A DNA stretch of 64,000 nucleotides from Paenibacillus phytorum (GCF_013141715.1 NZ_WHOA01000099.1:1-64000); one strand, 5' to 3'. Positions 52,234-61,722 are shown, counted from the first letter of the stretch. The notes: a model not told the origin generated them from the sequence alone. Made by a program: numbers and translations.

Positions 52234-52583
52234 ACGATTACCACCTTTCGTGCGCCATTAATTTTATTGGTGTTGATAGATAGAAGTATAAGGCGCTAAC
52301 CTGAAGTGTTACTTAAGTTTGGCTGATAGGCATATGAAAGTTAACTGAAAGTATGCTGAAGGTGTCAATTGGCGCAAAAAAAACCTCTTGTTTAACGAGA
52401 ATTGTTAAACAAGAGGTTTTTTGTTGTAGTCATATTGAATAGCCTGCAACTCTGCATATTTCGAAAGAGTCTATTCTCTCTCAAATTGAGAGAGAATATA
52501 TGCATATTCCAACGGTCTACTATAAATTTTGCGTTTAAAACCGTACTCTACTCATGGAAATCTCTTCTTTTTATATGATAACC
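52234..52583. other. Intergenic region with two hairpins
   Basis: A 16-bp stem terminator (52381-52419) and a second perfect 12-bp stem (52472-52498, TATTCTCTCTCA and its complement around AAT) lie between the protease leader and the SDR gene. No gene was recognised. Confidence 0.6.
52381..52419 (-). terminator. Rho-independent terminator
   Basis: A perfect 16-bp stem (AAACCTCTTGTTTAAC and its complement) with a 7-base loop is flanked by A and T runs, so it works in both directions. It probably ends the SDR transcript. Confidence 0.8.
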
Positions 52584-53354
52584 TTAATTCCGACGATAAA
52601 TTGGAGCGCCAAACGGGGATGAGCCCGCGCCACCATCTACGCTAATTTCAGCACCCTGGACAAATGAAGAGTCATCTGAGGCCAGGAATAAGGCAACATT
52701 TGCGATTTCCTCCGGTTCACCCAAACGATTCAACGGAACCGTACGAGCGAGTACGGGCTCCAATTGTGCTATTCTTTCAGGCTGTCCCCAAATTGGCGTT
52801 CGCGTTGCTCCTGGCACGACAGTGTTCACTCGAATGCCGCGCGGTGACAACTCGGAAACCAGCACGCTCGCCATACTAGTGACTGCCCCTTTACTCGCCG
52901 CATAGGCTGACGTTCCCGGACTTCCTGCCTTGGCAAGAATCGAGCCGTTTAAGATCACCGAAGCCCCCGCCTTCAGATAAGGCAAAGCAGCTTGAACAGT
53001 GAAAAAGACTCCGGTAACGTTAACCTTGAGTATTTCCTCAAAAACGGAAAGCTCGGTTCCTCCCGCTGGTGTTTGACCAGAAATGCCCGCATTTGCGAAT
53101 ACCACATCCAGGCAGCCGAATTTTTCAACCGCCGCGGCCACAGCTATTTCCGCACTTGTTGGATCGGCGGCATCAGCCTGCACGGCAAGAGCGTTGGTGG
53201 TACCAAGTTCCTCCACTGCCGCGTTTAACGCGACTTGATTGCGGCCAGTAATAACGACCTTTGCGCCTTCTGCCACAAACAATTTTGCGGCTGTCAAGCC
53301 AATACCGCTACTCCCCCCTGTAATTAATGCAACTTTCCCATTCAGTTTTCCCAT
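52584..53354 (-). CDS. Short-chain dehydrogenase/reductase (SDR)
   Basis: A 256-aa classical SDR. Cofactor motif ALITGGSSGIGLTAAK (about 9-24), NAGIS (about 88), catalytic Ser in ILNGS and the YAASK catalytic pair at about 151-155 (Tyr and Lys). The C-terminus PEEIANVALFLASDDSSFVQGAEISVDGG is typical and seen here as VALFLASDDS and ISVDGG. The substrate is unknown. The TetR gene 85 bp upstream shares a 10-bp motif (GAGAACGATC) with this gene's upstream region, so the SDR is likely derepressed by that regulator's ligand. Confidence 0.93.
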   Translation of the reverse strand: MGKLNGKVALITGGSSGIGLTAAKLFVAEGAKVVITGRNQVALNAAVEELGTTNALAVQADAADPTSAEIAVAAAVEKFGCLDVVFANAGISGQTPAGGTELSVFEEILKVNVTGVFFTVQAALPYLKAGASVILNGSILAKAGSPGTSAYAASKGAVTSMASVLVSELSPRGIRVNTVVPGATRTPIWGQPERIAQLEPVLARTVPLNRLGEPEEIANVALFLASDDSSFVQGAEISVDGGAGSSPFGAPIYRRN

Positions 53355-53406
53355 ATTCTATTGCTCCTTTGTGATTAATAGTTTTCGTCTCTTCAGTTAC
53401 TATTTC

Positions 53407-53416
53407 GAGAACGATC
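53407..53416. promoter_or_regulatory. Candidate TetR operator (SDR gene)
   Basis: GAGAACGATC at 53407-53416 precedes the SDR gene. The identical sequence occurs at 54062-54071 before the TetR gene. Confidence 0.4.
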
Positions 53417-53438
53417 ATTCACAAAATAACAAAAAAAT

Positions 53439-54023
53439 TTAGTTTATCTTCAAAATTGACATTGTTGTTTCAATTATTTGCTTTAGTTTCTCTCTGTCGT
53501 CTGTCGTCTTCGCCAAAACCCGAAGCCCAGTTAATGCATTATTAAAATAACACGAAAGCCATTCCGCATTGAGCGTTTTGTCAAGTTCACCTGATTGTTG
53601 ACCTGCCTCAATAAGCTCACGTATCAATTGCTCAAAATAGGTCAAGCTCTGATTGACCAAAGCTCTGGACTCAGAATCATGTGGGGCCAACTCGACAGCG
53701 GTATTTACCATCAGACAGCCTTTTGGAAACTCGTCCTCATCCCGTCTGATTGCCATTTCTAACACCAACCTAATAGTTTCTTCTGCAGAATTGGTGCCTT
53801 TTATAATGCTTTTAACCGATTTATCTATCAAATCACTATATCGCTTTAACGCCTTGATATACAAGGAATGCTTATCGCCAAAGGAGTCATACATGCTTCT
53901 CTTGTGAACCCCCATATGTGAGACTAGGTCCATCATGGATGTCTTCTCATAGCCCTGTTCCCAGAATAACTGCATGGCTTTGAGCAACACCGTATCCTCA
54001 TCAAATTCCTTGGTTCTAGCCAT
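53439..54023 (-). CDS. TetR-family regulator
   Basis: A 194-aa protein. The helix-turn-helix near residues 20-55 is GYEKTSMMDLVSHMGVHKRS, then MYDSFGDKHSLY. A helical ligand domain with CLMVNTAVELAPHD follows, placing it in the subgroup with a TetR_C_16/AcrR-type sensor. It is encoded upstream of the SDR on the same strand. A GAGAACGATC motif lies before both genes. Confidence 0.88.
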   Translation of the reverse strand: MARTKEFDEDTVLLKAMQLFWEQGYEKTSMMDLVSHMGVHKRSMYDSFGDKHSLYIKALKRYSDLIDKSVKSIIKGTNSAEETIRLVLEMAIRRDEDEFPKGCLMVNTAVELAPHDSESRALVNQSLTYFEQLIRELIEAGQQSGELDKTLNAEWLSCYFNNALTGLRVLAKTTDDREKLKQIIETTMSILKIN

Positions 54024-54061
54024 TCTAGTGACTCCTCCTTTCGATTTGATCTTATCATATT

Positions 54062-54071
54062 GAGAACGATC
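54062..54071. promoter_or_regulatory. Candidate TetR operator (autoregulation)
   Basis: A second GAGAACGATC, 39 bases before the TetR ATG. Confidence 0.4.
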
Positions 54072-54194
54072 GGTAAAGAATTAATTACATCTTAAGACTC
54101 CATAACATTTTTTATGTAAACAAATATCCGAGTTCCTTCCTGCTATTATTTTTATTTACGAAATTAACGATTCAATTAAAGCTAAAATTGCAAA

Positions 54195-54225
54195 AAAAAA
54201 TAACCTATCAATCAGGTTATTTTTT
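54195..54225 (-). terminator. Terminator after the SelO gene
   Basis: A TAACCT / AGGTTA stem extended by A/T pairs, with a 7-base loop and T-runs on both sides, 29 bases beyond the SelO stop. Confidence 0.75.
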
Positions 54226-54253
54226 AAAGTTCCGAAATTCCTTACCTACTATC

Positions 54254-55735
54254 TCAGGTACCGCAAAAGGTTTGGTAAGGACGGTCTGATAACTCAGGCA
54301 ATGTATAGTAATCAGCCTGTTCGGTGGAGTGCGCATAGGGTCTCGAAAGAACATCAAGAAGCCGCTCCATCACGCTGTAGTCTCCTTGTTTCACCGCGGC
54401 TTCTAGTGCGTCTTCTACCCGATGGTTACGGGGGATTATCGCAGGATTGCTGCTGCGCATCAACTGATTTGAGGAATCTTTTGTTTCCTGCTGCCTGCCT
54501 AGTCTCTCCTGCCACTGCTCATGCCATTGAACAAATTCTGTGGTGCCGAATAGGGCTGTCTCTTCTGGCTTATCAAATGTTAATGCACGGAAAGTATTGG
54601 TATAGTCCGCATTAAACTTCTGCATCATAGTGAGCAGGTCTTTAATAAGAGATTCATCCTGCTGTTCTTCATTAAAGATTCCCAGTTTTGCCCTCATGCC
54701 GGCAAACCAATTGCGGTGATACACCTCGGAAAAACTTGCAATTGCATCCTCGGCTTGTTTGACTGCTTGCGCCTCGTCGTCATGAAGCAACGGTAGTAGG
54801 GTTTCAGCAAATCTCGCGAGATTCCATGCGGCAATATATGGCTGGTTACCATAGGCATAGCGACCCTGCTTGTCAATGGAACTGAATACCGTTGCCGGAT
54901 CATAGGCATCCATGAAGGCGCAAGGACCGTAGTCAATAGTTTCTCCACTAATCGCCATATTGTCGGTGTTCATCACCCCATGAATAAAGCCAACGAGCTG
55001 CCATTTGGAGATGAGTACGGCCTGACGCTTGAACACTTCCTGAAGTAGTAAAAGGTAGCGGTTCTCAGCAGCAGCTTCAACTTCTGGAAAATGTCTTTGC
55101 AAAGTGTAATCAGCAAGGGCTCGGAGATCCTGGACACTGCCAAATTTAGAAGCAAACTGAAAGGTTGCGACGCGCAGATGACTCGCAGCTACGCGGGTAA
55201 GAATGGCACCGGGCTGCTCGGTTTCACGGAATATGGACTCACCGGTTGTTACCACGGCTAAGCTGCGTGTTGTAGGAATACCAAGCGCATACATGGCTTC
55301 ACTGATGATGTATTCGCGCAGCATCGGTCCAAGTGCCGCTCGACCATCGCCCCCGCGGGAGTATGGCGTCCTACCTGAACCCTTCAACTGAATATCAACC
55401 CGCATACCTGCGGGAGTGATCTGTTCGCCAAGAAGATGTGCCCGGCCGTCCCCTAACCGGTTAAAATGTCCGAATTGATGCCCTGCATAGGCTTGGGCAA
55501 GAGGCAAAGCGCCTTCAGGAATCTCGTTGCCAGCCAGTACCGCTGCACCATCATTGCTTTGCAGTGATTGGACGGTTAACCCCAAGGATGTTGCCAACTG
55601 ATCATTAAGAATAATTACCTTCGGTGAGTGAACAGGAACTGGATTAATTCTGGTAAAAAGTGATTCCGGTAGCCGAGCATAGCTGTTGTCGAAGTTCCAT
55701 CCGGTTTCTATCATTGGTTTATTCTCTGTCATCAT
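54254..55735 (-). CDS. selO: Protein adenylyltransferase SelO (YdiU)
   Basis: A 493-aa pseudokinase-fold enzyme that transfers AMP from ATP to Ser, Thr or Tyr of target proteins. Recognisable SelO motifs are [24 protein letters not shown] (seen as [10 protein letters not shown] and [10 protein letters not shown]), the phosphate-binding [18 protein letters not shown] (seen as [14 protein letters not shown]), [20 protein letters not shown], and [25 protein letters not shown] with the metal-binding Asn and Asp. The C-terminus ends FCGT, with Cys where eukaryotic forms have selenocysteine. The family defends against redox stress. The gene stands alone with a terminator downstream. Confidence 0.95.
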   Translation of the reverse strand: MMTENKPMIETGWNFDNSYARLPESLFTRINPVPVHSPKVIILNDQLATSLGLTVQSLQSNDGAAVLAGNEIPEGALPLAQAYAGHQFGHFNRLGDGRAHLLGEQITPAGMRVDIQLKGSGRTPYSRGGDGRAALGPMLREYIISEAMYALGIPTTRSLAVVTTGESIFRETEQPGAILTRVAASHLRVATFQFASKFGSVQDLRALADYTLQRHFPEVEAAAENRYLLLLQEVFKRQAVLISKWQLVGFIHGVMNTDNMAISGETIDYGPCAFMDAYDPATVFSSIDKQGRYAYGNQPYIAAWNLARFAETLLPLLHDDEAQAVKQAEDAIASFSEVYHRNWFAGMRAKLGIFNEEQQDESLIKDLLTMMQKFNADYTNTFRALTFDKPEETALFGTTEFVQWHEQWQERLGRQQETKDSSNQLMRSSNPAIIPRNHRVEDALEAAVKQGDYSVMERLLDVLSRPYAHSTEQADYYTLPELSDRPYQTFCGT

Positions 55736-55821
55736 AGCTCCTTTTTCATTTGTCTTTTGTATTTTTTCTAACCGTTAGACTTATCTTATCACAGTTCTCA
55801 GCAATCAACTGCAACGCTTTG

Positions 55822-56814
55822 TTAGCTCTTACTATTATGTCCCATCGTGATGACTACACTTCCCTTTTTGTGTCCTTTATCAACATATCGGTGAGCCTCG
55901 GCAGTCTGCTCCAACGTATATCGTTGATCGATGACCGATTTTATATTCCCCGCCTCATACAGCTCTTTAAGGAAGATTAGATTTTCTTTACTCTGCATTA
56001 ATCCAGCAGTTGTAAAAATAGCTTTTTTGCCGCCTAACATTGAAGTCCATAACATTTGCAGCACTATGGAAAGCGTAGGGACAGTAGAAAGATAGACACC
56101 CCGTTGCGTTAGCGATCCTTTACACTGAGCAAAAGAACGCTTGCCTACCGTGTCGAAAATAACATCATAAGACTGGCTTGATAATGTAAAATCCTCTTTG
56201 GTATAGTCTATTACCTTATCAGCTCCCAATGACTTCAACAAACTTACATTCGTGGTACTGCATACCCCCGTAACTTCTGCCCCATAGAACTTGGCAAGCT
56301 GAATCGCGTGAACACCCACCGAACCGGAAGCGCCATTGATCAGGACTTTTTGTCCGCTCTGAATCTTTGCCTTATCTCTAAGGAAAGTCAAGGCAGTTGT
56401 TGCCCCATCACAAACGGCGACAGCTTCTTCATAAGACATAGAGGACGATTTGATTGCTAGTGGTGCGTCTTCAAACAGACATTTGTACTCGGCATGAGCA
56501 CCAGAGATCTTTGCACTTAAACCAAAGACCTGGTCACCTACTCTATATAATTTCACATCCTTACCTACTGCCTCAATTTCCCCGGCTAGCTCAAACCCCA
56601 GTATGGGGTTTTTCGGTTTGCTAAGACCGTAAAAAAGTCTGACAATATACGGGTCTCCCTTTCGAAAGGCGCAGTCCGCTGGCCCAACTGTTGCCGCACA
56701 TATTCTGATCCGTACTTCATTGTCCTTAGGGGTAGGTTTTTCTACCTCCCTAAGCTGAAGAACATCCGGTGATCCGTATTTGGTGCATACGATTGCTTTC
56801 ATTCGGGTATTCAT
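55822..56814 (-). CDS. Zinc-independent quinone-oxidoreductase-like MDR dehydrogenase
   Basis: A 330-aa medium-chain dehydrogenase/reductase. The N-terminal GroES-like domain has IVCTKYGSPDVLQL and GFELAGEIEAVGKDV. The NADPH-binding Rossmann motif INGASGSVGVHAIQLAKFYG lies near residue 150-170. The cysteines of zinc-binding alcohol dehydrogenases are absent, as in NADPH:quinone reductases (zeta-crystallin type). The ATG follows GAGGAGG. A strong promoter (TTGACA, 17 bp, TACATT) and a 15-bp palindrome overlapping the expected transcription start lie upstream, so it is induced from a repressor; that repressor's gene is not visible in the window. Confidence 0.9.
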   Translation of the reverse strand: MNTRMKAIVCTKYGSPDVLQLREVEKPTPKDNEVRIRICAATVGPADCAFRKGDPYIVRLFYGLSKPKNPILGFELAGEIEAVGKDVKLYRVGDQVFGLSAKISGAHAEYKCLFEDAPLAIKSSSMSYEEAVAVCDGATTALTFLRDKAKIQSGQKVLINGASGSVGVHAIQLAKFYGAEVTGVCSTTNVSLLKSLGADKVIDYTKEDFTLSSQSYDVIFDTVGKRSFAQCKGSLTQRGVYLSTVPTLSIVLQMLWTSMLGGKKAIFTTAGLMQSKENLIFLKELYEAGNIKSVIDQRYTLEQTAEAHRYVDKGHKKGSVVITMGHNSKS

Positions 56815-56844
56815 GCATTTTCCTCCTCGAACTGTACGTTTACT

Positions 56845-56859
56845 TTTACATAATGTAAA
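56845..56859. promoter_or_regulatory. Palindromic operator of the MDR dehydrogenase
   Basis: TTTACAT-A-ATGTAAA is a perfect 7-1-7 palindrome placed just downstream of the -10 element, where a repressor would block initiation. Confidence 0.6.
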
Positions 56860-56872
56860 GTTTTATATACAC

Positions 56873-56901
56873 AATGTAATTTATAATATACTTTGTGTCA
56901 A
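56873..56901 (-). promoter_or_regulatory. Sigma-A promoter of the MDR dehydrogenase
   Basis: On the minus strand TTGACA (56896-56901) and TACATT (56873-56878) are separated by 17 bp. Confidence 0.7.
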
Positions 56902-57018
56902 GATTAATATGCACTGGCTTGTCGCTTATTTTGCCGATTTTCGCCTTTTGTTTTTCCACGGGTCATTTTTCCAGATAAAATATCATAAGGTGTTAATTGA
57001 ACCATTGAACCATTCTTC

Positions 57019-58485
57019 GTGAGGCGGGTGAACATATTGTTCGAGCAGAACGATCATGGATCGAAGTATTTTGAGAAAATGTTGAATATCATTGATGTCG
57101 GTGTTCATCTGATTGATAACAAGGGAATAACCATTTTTTATAATGATAAGATGGCTGAAACCGATGGTTTTAAACGGGAACAAGTTGTAGGAAAGAACTT
57201 CTTCGACCTTTTTCCTTCCCTAACGAATGAAACAAGCACCTTCATAAAAGTTTTACAAACAGGTATCGAAATACGAGAAAAAATTCAAACATACGTGAGT
57301 GTAACGGGGAAACGGATCACTACCATTAACAGTACATATCCTCTTTTGGAAAATGGCGAAATCATCGGTGCTTTAGAAGTGGCAAAGGATATAACAAGCA
57401 TTGTTCATCTCCACGACCAAATCCTTGATCTCAGGCATCAAATCTACGAATCACCGTCAAAAGATAAGAAAACCGCCAGCTCCGCCCGATACCATTTCAG
57501 TGATTTAATTGGCAAAAGCGAAACCTTCCTACATACAGTCTCCTTCGCCAAGAAGGCTTCGCGTACTAGCTCGCCTGTTTTGATATCCGGACCTACCGGT
57601 ACCGGTAAAGAATTGTTCGCCCAGAGCATACACAATGCTGGAGCCCGCCGAAACCGTCTATTTATTGCTCAAAATTGCGCGGCAGTCCCCAACGAGCTGA
57701 TGGAAGGCATTATGTTCGGAACTGCAAGAGGCGCGTTTACTGGCGCTATTGACCGTGCTGGATTATTTGAGCAAGCTAACGGCGGAACTCTTTTTCTGGA
57801 TGAGCTAAATAGCTTGGATTTATTTTTGCAAGCCAAACTATTGCGGGTGCTTCAAGACGGGATTGTTCGCCGAGTCGGGGGAACCCAGGAACAGCAAGTC
57901 GATGTCCGCATCATTACCGCTATGAATATAGATCCGAAGGAAGCGTTAGACAAAGGATTACTGCGCAGCGATCTCTTCTATCGGCTAAATGTCGTGAATC
58001 TGTACCTTCCTCCTCTTGTGCAAAGAAAAGAAGATATTCCTCTGCTCACTTACCATTTTATTGATACATTTAATCACATATTCGGCATGAAAATAACAGG
58101 CATTACCCCAGCTGCAATGAATAGCTTAATGAACTACCATTGGCCCGGCAATATACGGGAATTAAGCCATGCCATCGAATCCACCTACAATATGATGGAA
58201 CTGGAATGTGAAATCATTGAAGAAAATCACCTCCCCGCTTATTTCTTAGGGAATCATTTACAAACAGCCTCAATCTCTCTAAGATCCGCTCCGTGGGGTG
58301 ACCAAATGACAACTATCTCTGCCGGTAGATTGACCGATAAAATGAAGCAAATGGAAAAGGAAACCATCACCGATGCACTGGAAAATCATCAATATAACAT
58401 CACGCTCACCGCACAAGCTCTAGGAATCAAGCGCCAAGCTTTACAATATAAATTGAGCCGCTACGGCATCGTGAAAAAGCCTTAA
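57019..58485 (+). CDS. Sigma-54-dependent transcriptional activator, RocR-like
   Basis: A 488-aa bacterial enhancer-binding protein. An N-terminal PAS domain (about 20-125; NIIDVGVHLIDNKGITIFYND) is followed by the AAA+ domain with Walker A GPTGTGKE, the sigma-54 contact loop GAFTGA, Walker B GGTLFLDELNS and an arginine-rich sensor region. A Fis-type helix-turn-helix closes the protein (TLTAQALGIKRQALQYKLSRYG). The GTG at 57019 overlaps the ribosome-site-like GAGGCGG, so a TTG at 57037, nine bases past it, may be the real start. It lies just upstream of a sigma-54 promoter and the aminomutase gene, which it almost surely activates in response to lysine or a product. Confidence 0.93.
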   Translation: MRRVNILFEQNDHGSKYFEKMLNIIDVGVHLIDNKGITIFYNDKMAETDGFKREQVVGKNFFDLFPSLTNETSTFIKVLQTGIEIREKIQTYVSVTGKRITTINSTYPLLENGEIIGALEVAKDITSIVHLHDQILDLRHQIYESPSKDKKTASSARYHFSDLIGKSETFLHTVSFAKKASRTSSPVLISGPTGTGKELFAQSIHNAGARRNRLFIAQNCAAVPNELMEGIMFGTARGAFTGAIDRAGLFEQANGGTLFLDELNSLDLFLQAKLLRVLQDGIVRRVGGTQEQQVDVRIITAMNIDPKEALDKGLLRSDLFYRLNVVNLYLPPLVQRKEDIPLLTYHFIDTFNHIFGMKITGITPAAMNSLMNYHWPGNIRELSHAIESTYNMMELECEIIEENHLPAYFLGNHLQTASISLRSAPWGDQMTTISAGRLTDKMKQMEKETITDALENHQYNITLTAQALGIKRQALQYKLSRYGIVKKP

Positions 58486-58498
58486 CCATCATCAAATC

Positions 58499-58518
58499 AA
58501 GACTCCGACAGGAGTCTT
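58499..58518 (+). terminator. Terminator after the activator gene
   Basis: An 8-bp stem (AAGACTCC / GGAGTCTT) with GACA loop is followed by TTTTTTGC. It separates the activator transcript from the sigma-54 promoter. Confidence 0.85.
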
Positions 58519-58546
58519 TTTTGCTTTTCAGTTTGCGGGGAAATGT

Positions 58547-58562
58547 TGGCACGATTTTTGCA
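58547..58562 (+). promoter_or_regulatory. Sigma-54 (-24/-12) promoter
   Basis: TGGCAC (58547-58552), a 5-bp spacer and TTGCA (58558-58562) match the sigma-54 consensus exactly. It lies 42 bp upstream of the aminomutase ATG, directly after the sigma-54 activator gene. Confidence 0.93.
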
Positions 58563-58603
58563 TCTTCTTATTATAAGAAGACATCATTACTGGAGGTGCA
58601 ATA

Positions 58604-60004
58604 ATGGAACGACGTGACTGGAAGCAAGTCGAGCTATGGAAAAACGTAACGGATGAGCAGTGGAATGATTGGCTTTGGCAGCTGACACATACCATTCGTA
58701 CTCTGGAAGATCTGAAGAAAGTAGTGAATTTAACCCCCGAGGAAGAAGATGGCGTTCGGATTTCAACGCAAACCATTCCATTAAATATTACCCCCTATTA
58801 CGCATCATTGATGAATCCAGATGACCCGCGGTGCCCGATTCGCATGCAATCAGTTCCCATTTCCGCCGAATTATTGAAAACAAAGTATGATCTTGAGGAT
58901 CCTCTATACGAGGATGAAGACTCCCCTACCCCTGGTTTAACACATCGGTACCCGGACAGGGTTCTATTTTTGGTAACGAATCAATGCTCGATGTACTGCA
59001 GATACTGCACTCGCCGCCGTTTCTCCGGTCAGGTGGGCATGGGGGTTCCCAAGAAACAATTGGATGACGCGATTGCTTATATTCGAAATACGCCGGAAGT
59101 GCGTGACGTACTGCTTTCTGGCGGGGATGGACTATTAATTAACGACAATATTTTGGAGTATATCTTGAAAAATTTACGTGCGATTCCTCATGTTGAGATC
59201 ATACGTATCGGCACGAGAGCCCCGGTTGTTTTCCCGCAGCGGATTACGGAGCATTTGTGCAGTATTATCAAAAAATATCATCCGGTTTGGCTGAATACCC
59301 ATTTTAATCATCCTTTGGAAATGACGGACGAAGCGAAAAAGTCCTGCGAAATGCTAGCGAATGCGGGAGTACCTTTAGGCAATCAGTCGGTGATTCTGGC
59401 CGGTATCAACGATAGCACCTATATTATGAAGAAGCTCATGCATGATCTTGTGAAAATTCGTGTTCGTCCTTACTATATTTATCAATGTGATTTATCTGAA
59501 GGGATCGGTCATTTCCGGGCACCCGTTTCCAAAGGTCTGGAAATTATCGAATCGCTTCGCGGCCATACCTCTGGGTATGCGGTACCAACCTTCGTCGTCG
59601 ACGCTCCTGGTGGAGGCGGAAAAATTGCGCTTCAGCCCAACTATTTGATCTCGCAAAGCCAGGATAAGGTCATTTTGCGCAATTACGAAGGTGTCATCGT
59701 TGGTTACCCCGAGCCGAAAAACTATATGCCTGGCCGGGCAGACGAATATTTCAACGAAATATTCGGCATCGAGAAACAGCCGGAAAGCACAGGAATTATT
59801 GCGCTCATGAAAGATGAAAAATTTAACCTAGTGCCAGAAAATTTGCGCCGGATCGGCAGAAGGAAAATTTATCAGGATACACCGGAGCACGCGTCGTTGA
59901 AGGATCGTCGGCCAAAGAGAGATGAAATGAAGGACAAATTGATGAAAGCTCAGCAGAAAGAGATTAAGGAGGATAAAGAGAGTATTCCAGATACAGAGAA
60001 TTAG
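58604..60004 (+). CDS. kamA: L-lysine 2,3-aminomutase (radical SAM)
   Basis: A 466-aa enzyme that interconverts L-lysine and L-beta-lysine using an iron-sulfur cluster, S-adenosylmethionine and pyridoxal phosphate. The cluster cysteines are C128, C132 and C135 (CSMYCRYC). Lys340 in GGGGK is the pyridoxal phosphate anchor. Two Asp residues, D296 (QCDLSEG) and D333 (VVDAPGG), match those that hold the lysine side-chain amine in lysine-type enzymes; glutamate 2,3-aminomutases have Lys and Asn there, so lysine is the predicted substrate. The C-terminal tail is Lys- and Glu-rich. It is driven by the sigma-54 promoter at 58547 and closely resembles Bacillus KamA/YodO. Its products probably feed the converging operon at 60287-64000. 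Confidence 0.95.
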   Translation: MERRDWKQVELWKNVTDEQWNDWLWQLTHTIRTLEDLKKVVNLTPEEEDGVRISTQTIPLNITPYYASLMNPDDPRCPIRMQSVPISAELLKTKYDLEDPLYEDEDSPTPGLTHRYPDRVLFLVTNQCSMYCRYCTRRRFSGQVGMGVPKKQLDDAIAYIRNTPEVRDVLLSGGDGLLINDNILEYILKNLRAIPHVEIIRIGTRAPVVFPQRITEHLCSIIKKYHPVWLNTHFNHPLEMTDEAKKSCEMLANAGVPLGNQSVILAGINDSTYIMKKLMHDLVKIRVRPYYIYQCDLSEGIGHFRAPVSKGLEIIESLRGHTSGYAVPTFVVDAPGGGGKIALQPNYLISQSQDKVILRNYEGVIVGYPEPKNYMPGRADEYFNEIFGIEKQPESTGIIALMKDEKFNLVPENLRRIGRRKIYQDTPEHASLKDRRPKRDEMKDKLMKAQQKEIKEDKESIPDTEN

Positions 60005-60055
60005 AGCAATCTCGCTCGATTACCATTCGTTATCCGAGTAGCGCTGTTACAAGTG

Positions 60056-60190
60056 GAATAGATGGATTTCCTGTAGCTAATTTAGCGGAAATGGCCATCT
60101 TTGAGAGGATAACTGGATTTCCTACCGTTAAATCGGCGAAATCTCTCTAGAATGGCCAAAATCGGCAGAATTAACTGGAGTTTTTGGCGA
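60056..60190. repeat. Imperfect 51-bp tandem repeats
   Basis: TGGATTTCCT recurs at 60063-60072 and 60114-60123, within units that read (T)AGCTAATTTAGCGGAAAT and CGTTAAATCGGCGAAAT. A third partial unit begins near 60167 (TTAACTGGAGTTTTTGGCG). Such arrays between Paenibacillus genes are typically dispersed, non-coding repeats. Confidence 0.6.
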
Positions 60191-60208
60191 CAACACTAGT
60201 AAAACCCC

Positions 60209-60234
60209 AAAAGGCACCCATCTGGGTGCCTTTT
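60209..60234. terminator. Bidirectional terminator
   Basis: AAAAGGCACCCA and TGGGTGCCTTTT form a long GC-rich stem ending in A and T runs, between the converging aminomutase and aldehyde dehydrogenase genes. Confidence 0.88.
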
Positions 60235-60286
60235 CCACTTTCAATAACTAGATAATTCGTCTCTCGTCTATCCAAATACATGTAGC

Positions 60287-61705
60287 CTACTTTTTAAAAC
60301 AAATCAATTTCAACTCTGTCAATTCCTGTATGGCGTACTTCACGCCTTCACGTCCAGTCCCGCTTTCCTTAACGCCTCCATACGGCATATGGTCCACACG
60401 GAACGTGGGAATGTCATTAATCATGACGCCCCCTACCTCTAAAGCTTCGGCAGCGGCAAGCGCTGTTCGGATATTTTGTGTATAAATACCCGCTTGAAGT
60501 CCATATTTGGAGTTATTAACCTGCCGTATGGCTTCCTCTATCGTCGATACTTTATTGATCATCACAATCGGGGCAAATACTTCTTGGCACGATATTTTAG
60601 ATGTAGCATCAACATGAAGCAGTACTGTAGGTTGGACGATATTCCCGTCTTTCCTGTTACCGGTCGCGACTATGGCGCCAAGCTTCTCAGCTTCTGCGAT
60701 CCATTGCAAAGAACGCTCAGCGTCGCGAAGTCCGATTAAAGCCGACACATCCGAAGCGGGATCCAAAGGATCACCTAAACGAAGTGTCTCAGTCTGCATT
60801 ACGAATTTCCTGACGAATTCATCGAAAAGCTGCTCATGAACATAAATACGCTGAAGGGAGATGCAAACCTGACCTGCATAGGAAAATGCGCCTGTGACCG
60901 CCCTTGCAACCATGGCATCTACATCAACCCCTTGATCCACAATGAGAGCGGAATTGGAACCTAGTTCTAAAATCACCTTTTTCAATCCTGCCTTATTGCG
61001 GATTGCGATCCCTACCTCTGGACTTCCAGTGAAAGTCACAGCCTTAATTCTTTCATCTGTTACCAGGCAGTCCCCAATCACGCTTCCGCTGCCAGTCACT
61101 ACGTTTAGAGCCCCTGCTGGAAGACCAGCCTGCTGCATAAGCTCTGCCAAAAACAAAGCGGATAAAGGCGTTTGACCTGCCGGTTTCAGTACGATGGTGT
61201 TGCCCGCAGCTATGGCAGGGCCAACCTTGTGCGCAACCAGATTCATCGGAAAGTTGAATGGCGTGATGGCCGCAACGACCCCCAAGGGTTGACGGATCGT
61301 ATACGCAACACGGTCCTCTCCTCCGGGGGCAGCATCCATGGGGATCGTTTCACCATGGATCCGCTTCGACTCTTCAGCGGCAAACTTGTAGGTTGCGATT
61401 GTTCTCTCTACCTCGAGCCTCGCCGTTTTTAGCGGTTTAGCTGCTTCAAACGCAATCAGACGGGCGCACTCTTCCGACTTCTCACGGATCAAAGAAGCTA
61501 GCTTCTCTAAAATCGCGGCACGTTCATACGCCGGCATACCAGCCATTATAGGCCTGGCTCTTTCAGCGGCCTCAATCGCAAGCTTAACTTCGGCTGCTCC
61601 TGCCCACGCGACCTCAGCGATTTGTTCACCGTTGTAGGGAGAGAATAGGGGCCGATACTCGCCCGCTTCCACCCATTCCCCATCGATAAATAGATGCTTC
61701 TTCAT
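60287..61705 (-). CDS. Aldehyde dehydrogenase (NAD(P)-dependent)
   Basis: A 472-aa enzyme. The cofactor region shows VVAAITPFNFPMNL and KPAGQTPLSALFLAE; the general-base Glu is in KVILELGSNSALIV and the catalytic Cys in SYAGQVCISLQRIYV (about residue 279). The C-terminal signature is PYGGVKESGTGREGV. The subfamily fits lactaldehyde / glyceraldehyde-type or succinate-semialdehyde-type dehydrogenases. Its gene lies 18 bp after the class III aminotransferase, so it most likely oxidises the semialdehyde produced by that enzyme during amino acid breakdown. Confidence 0.93.
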   Translation of the reverse strand: MKKHLFIDGEWVEAGEYRPLFSPYNGEQIAEVAWAGAAEVKLAIEAAERARPIMAGMPAYERAAILEKLASLIREKSEECARLIAFEAAKPLKTARLEVERTIATYKFAAEESKRIHGETIPMDAAPGGEDRVAYTIRQPLGVVAAITPFNFPMNLVAHKVGPAIAAGNTIVLKPAGQTPLSALFLAELMQQAGLPAGALNVVTGSGSVIGDCLVTDERIKAVTFTGSPEVGIAIRNKAGLKKVILELGSNSALIVDQGVDVDAMVARAVTGAFSYAGQVCISLQRIYVHEQLFDEFVRKFVMQTETLRLGDPLDPASDVSALIGLRDAERSLQWIAEAEKLGAIVATGNRKDGNIVQPTVLLHVDATSKISCQEVFAPIVMINKVSTIEEAIRQVNNSKYGLQAGIYTQNIRTALAAAEALEVGGVMINDIPTFRVDHMPYGGVKESGTGREGVKYAIQELTELKLICFKK

Positions 61706-61722
61706 GCTGCAACCCCCATCCC

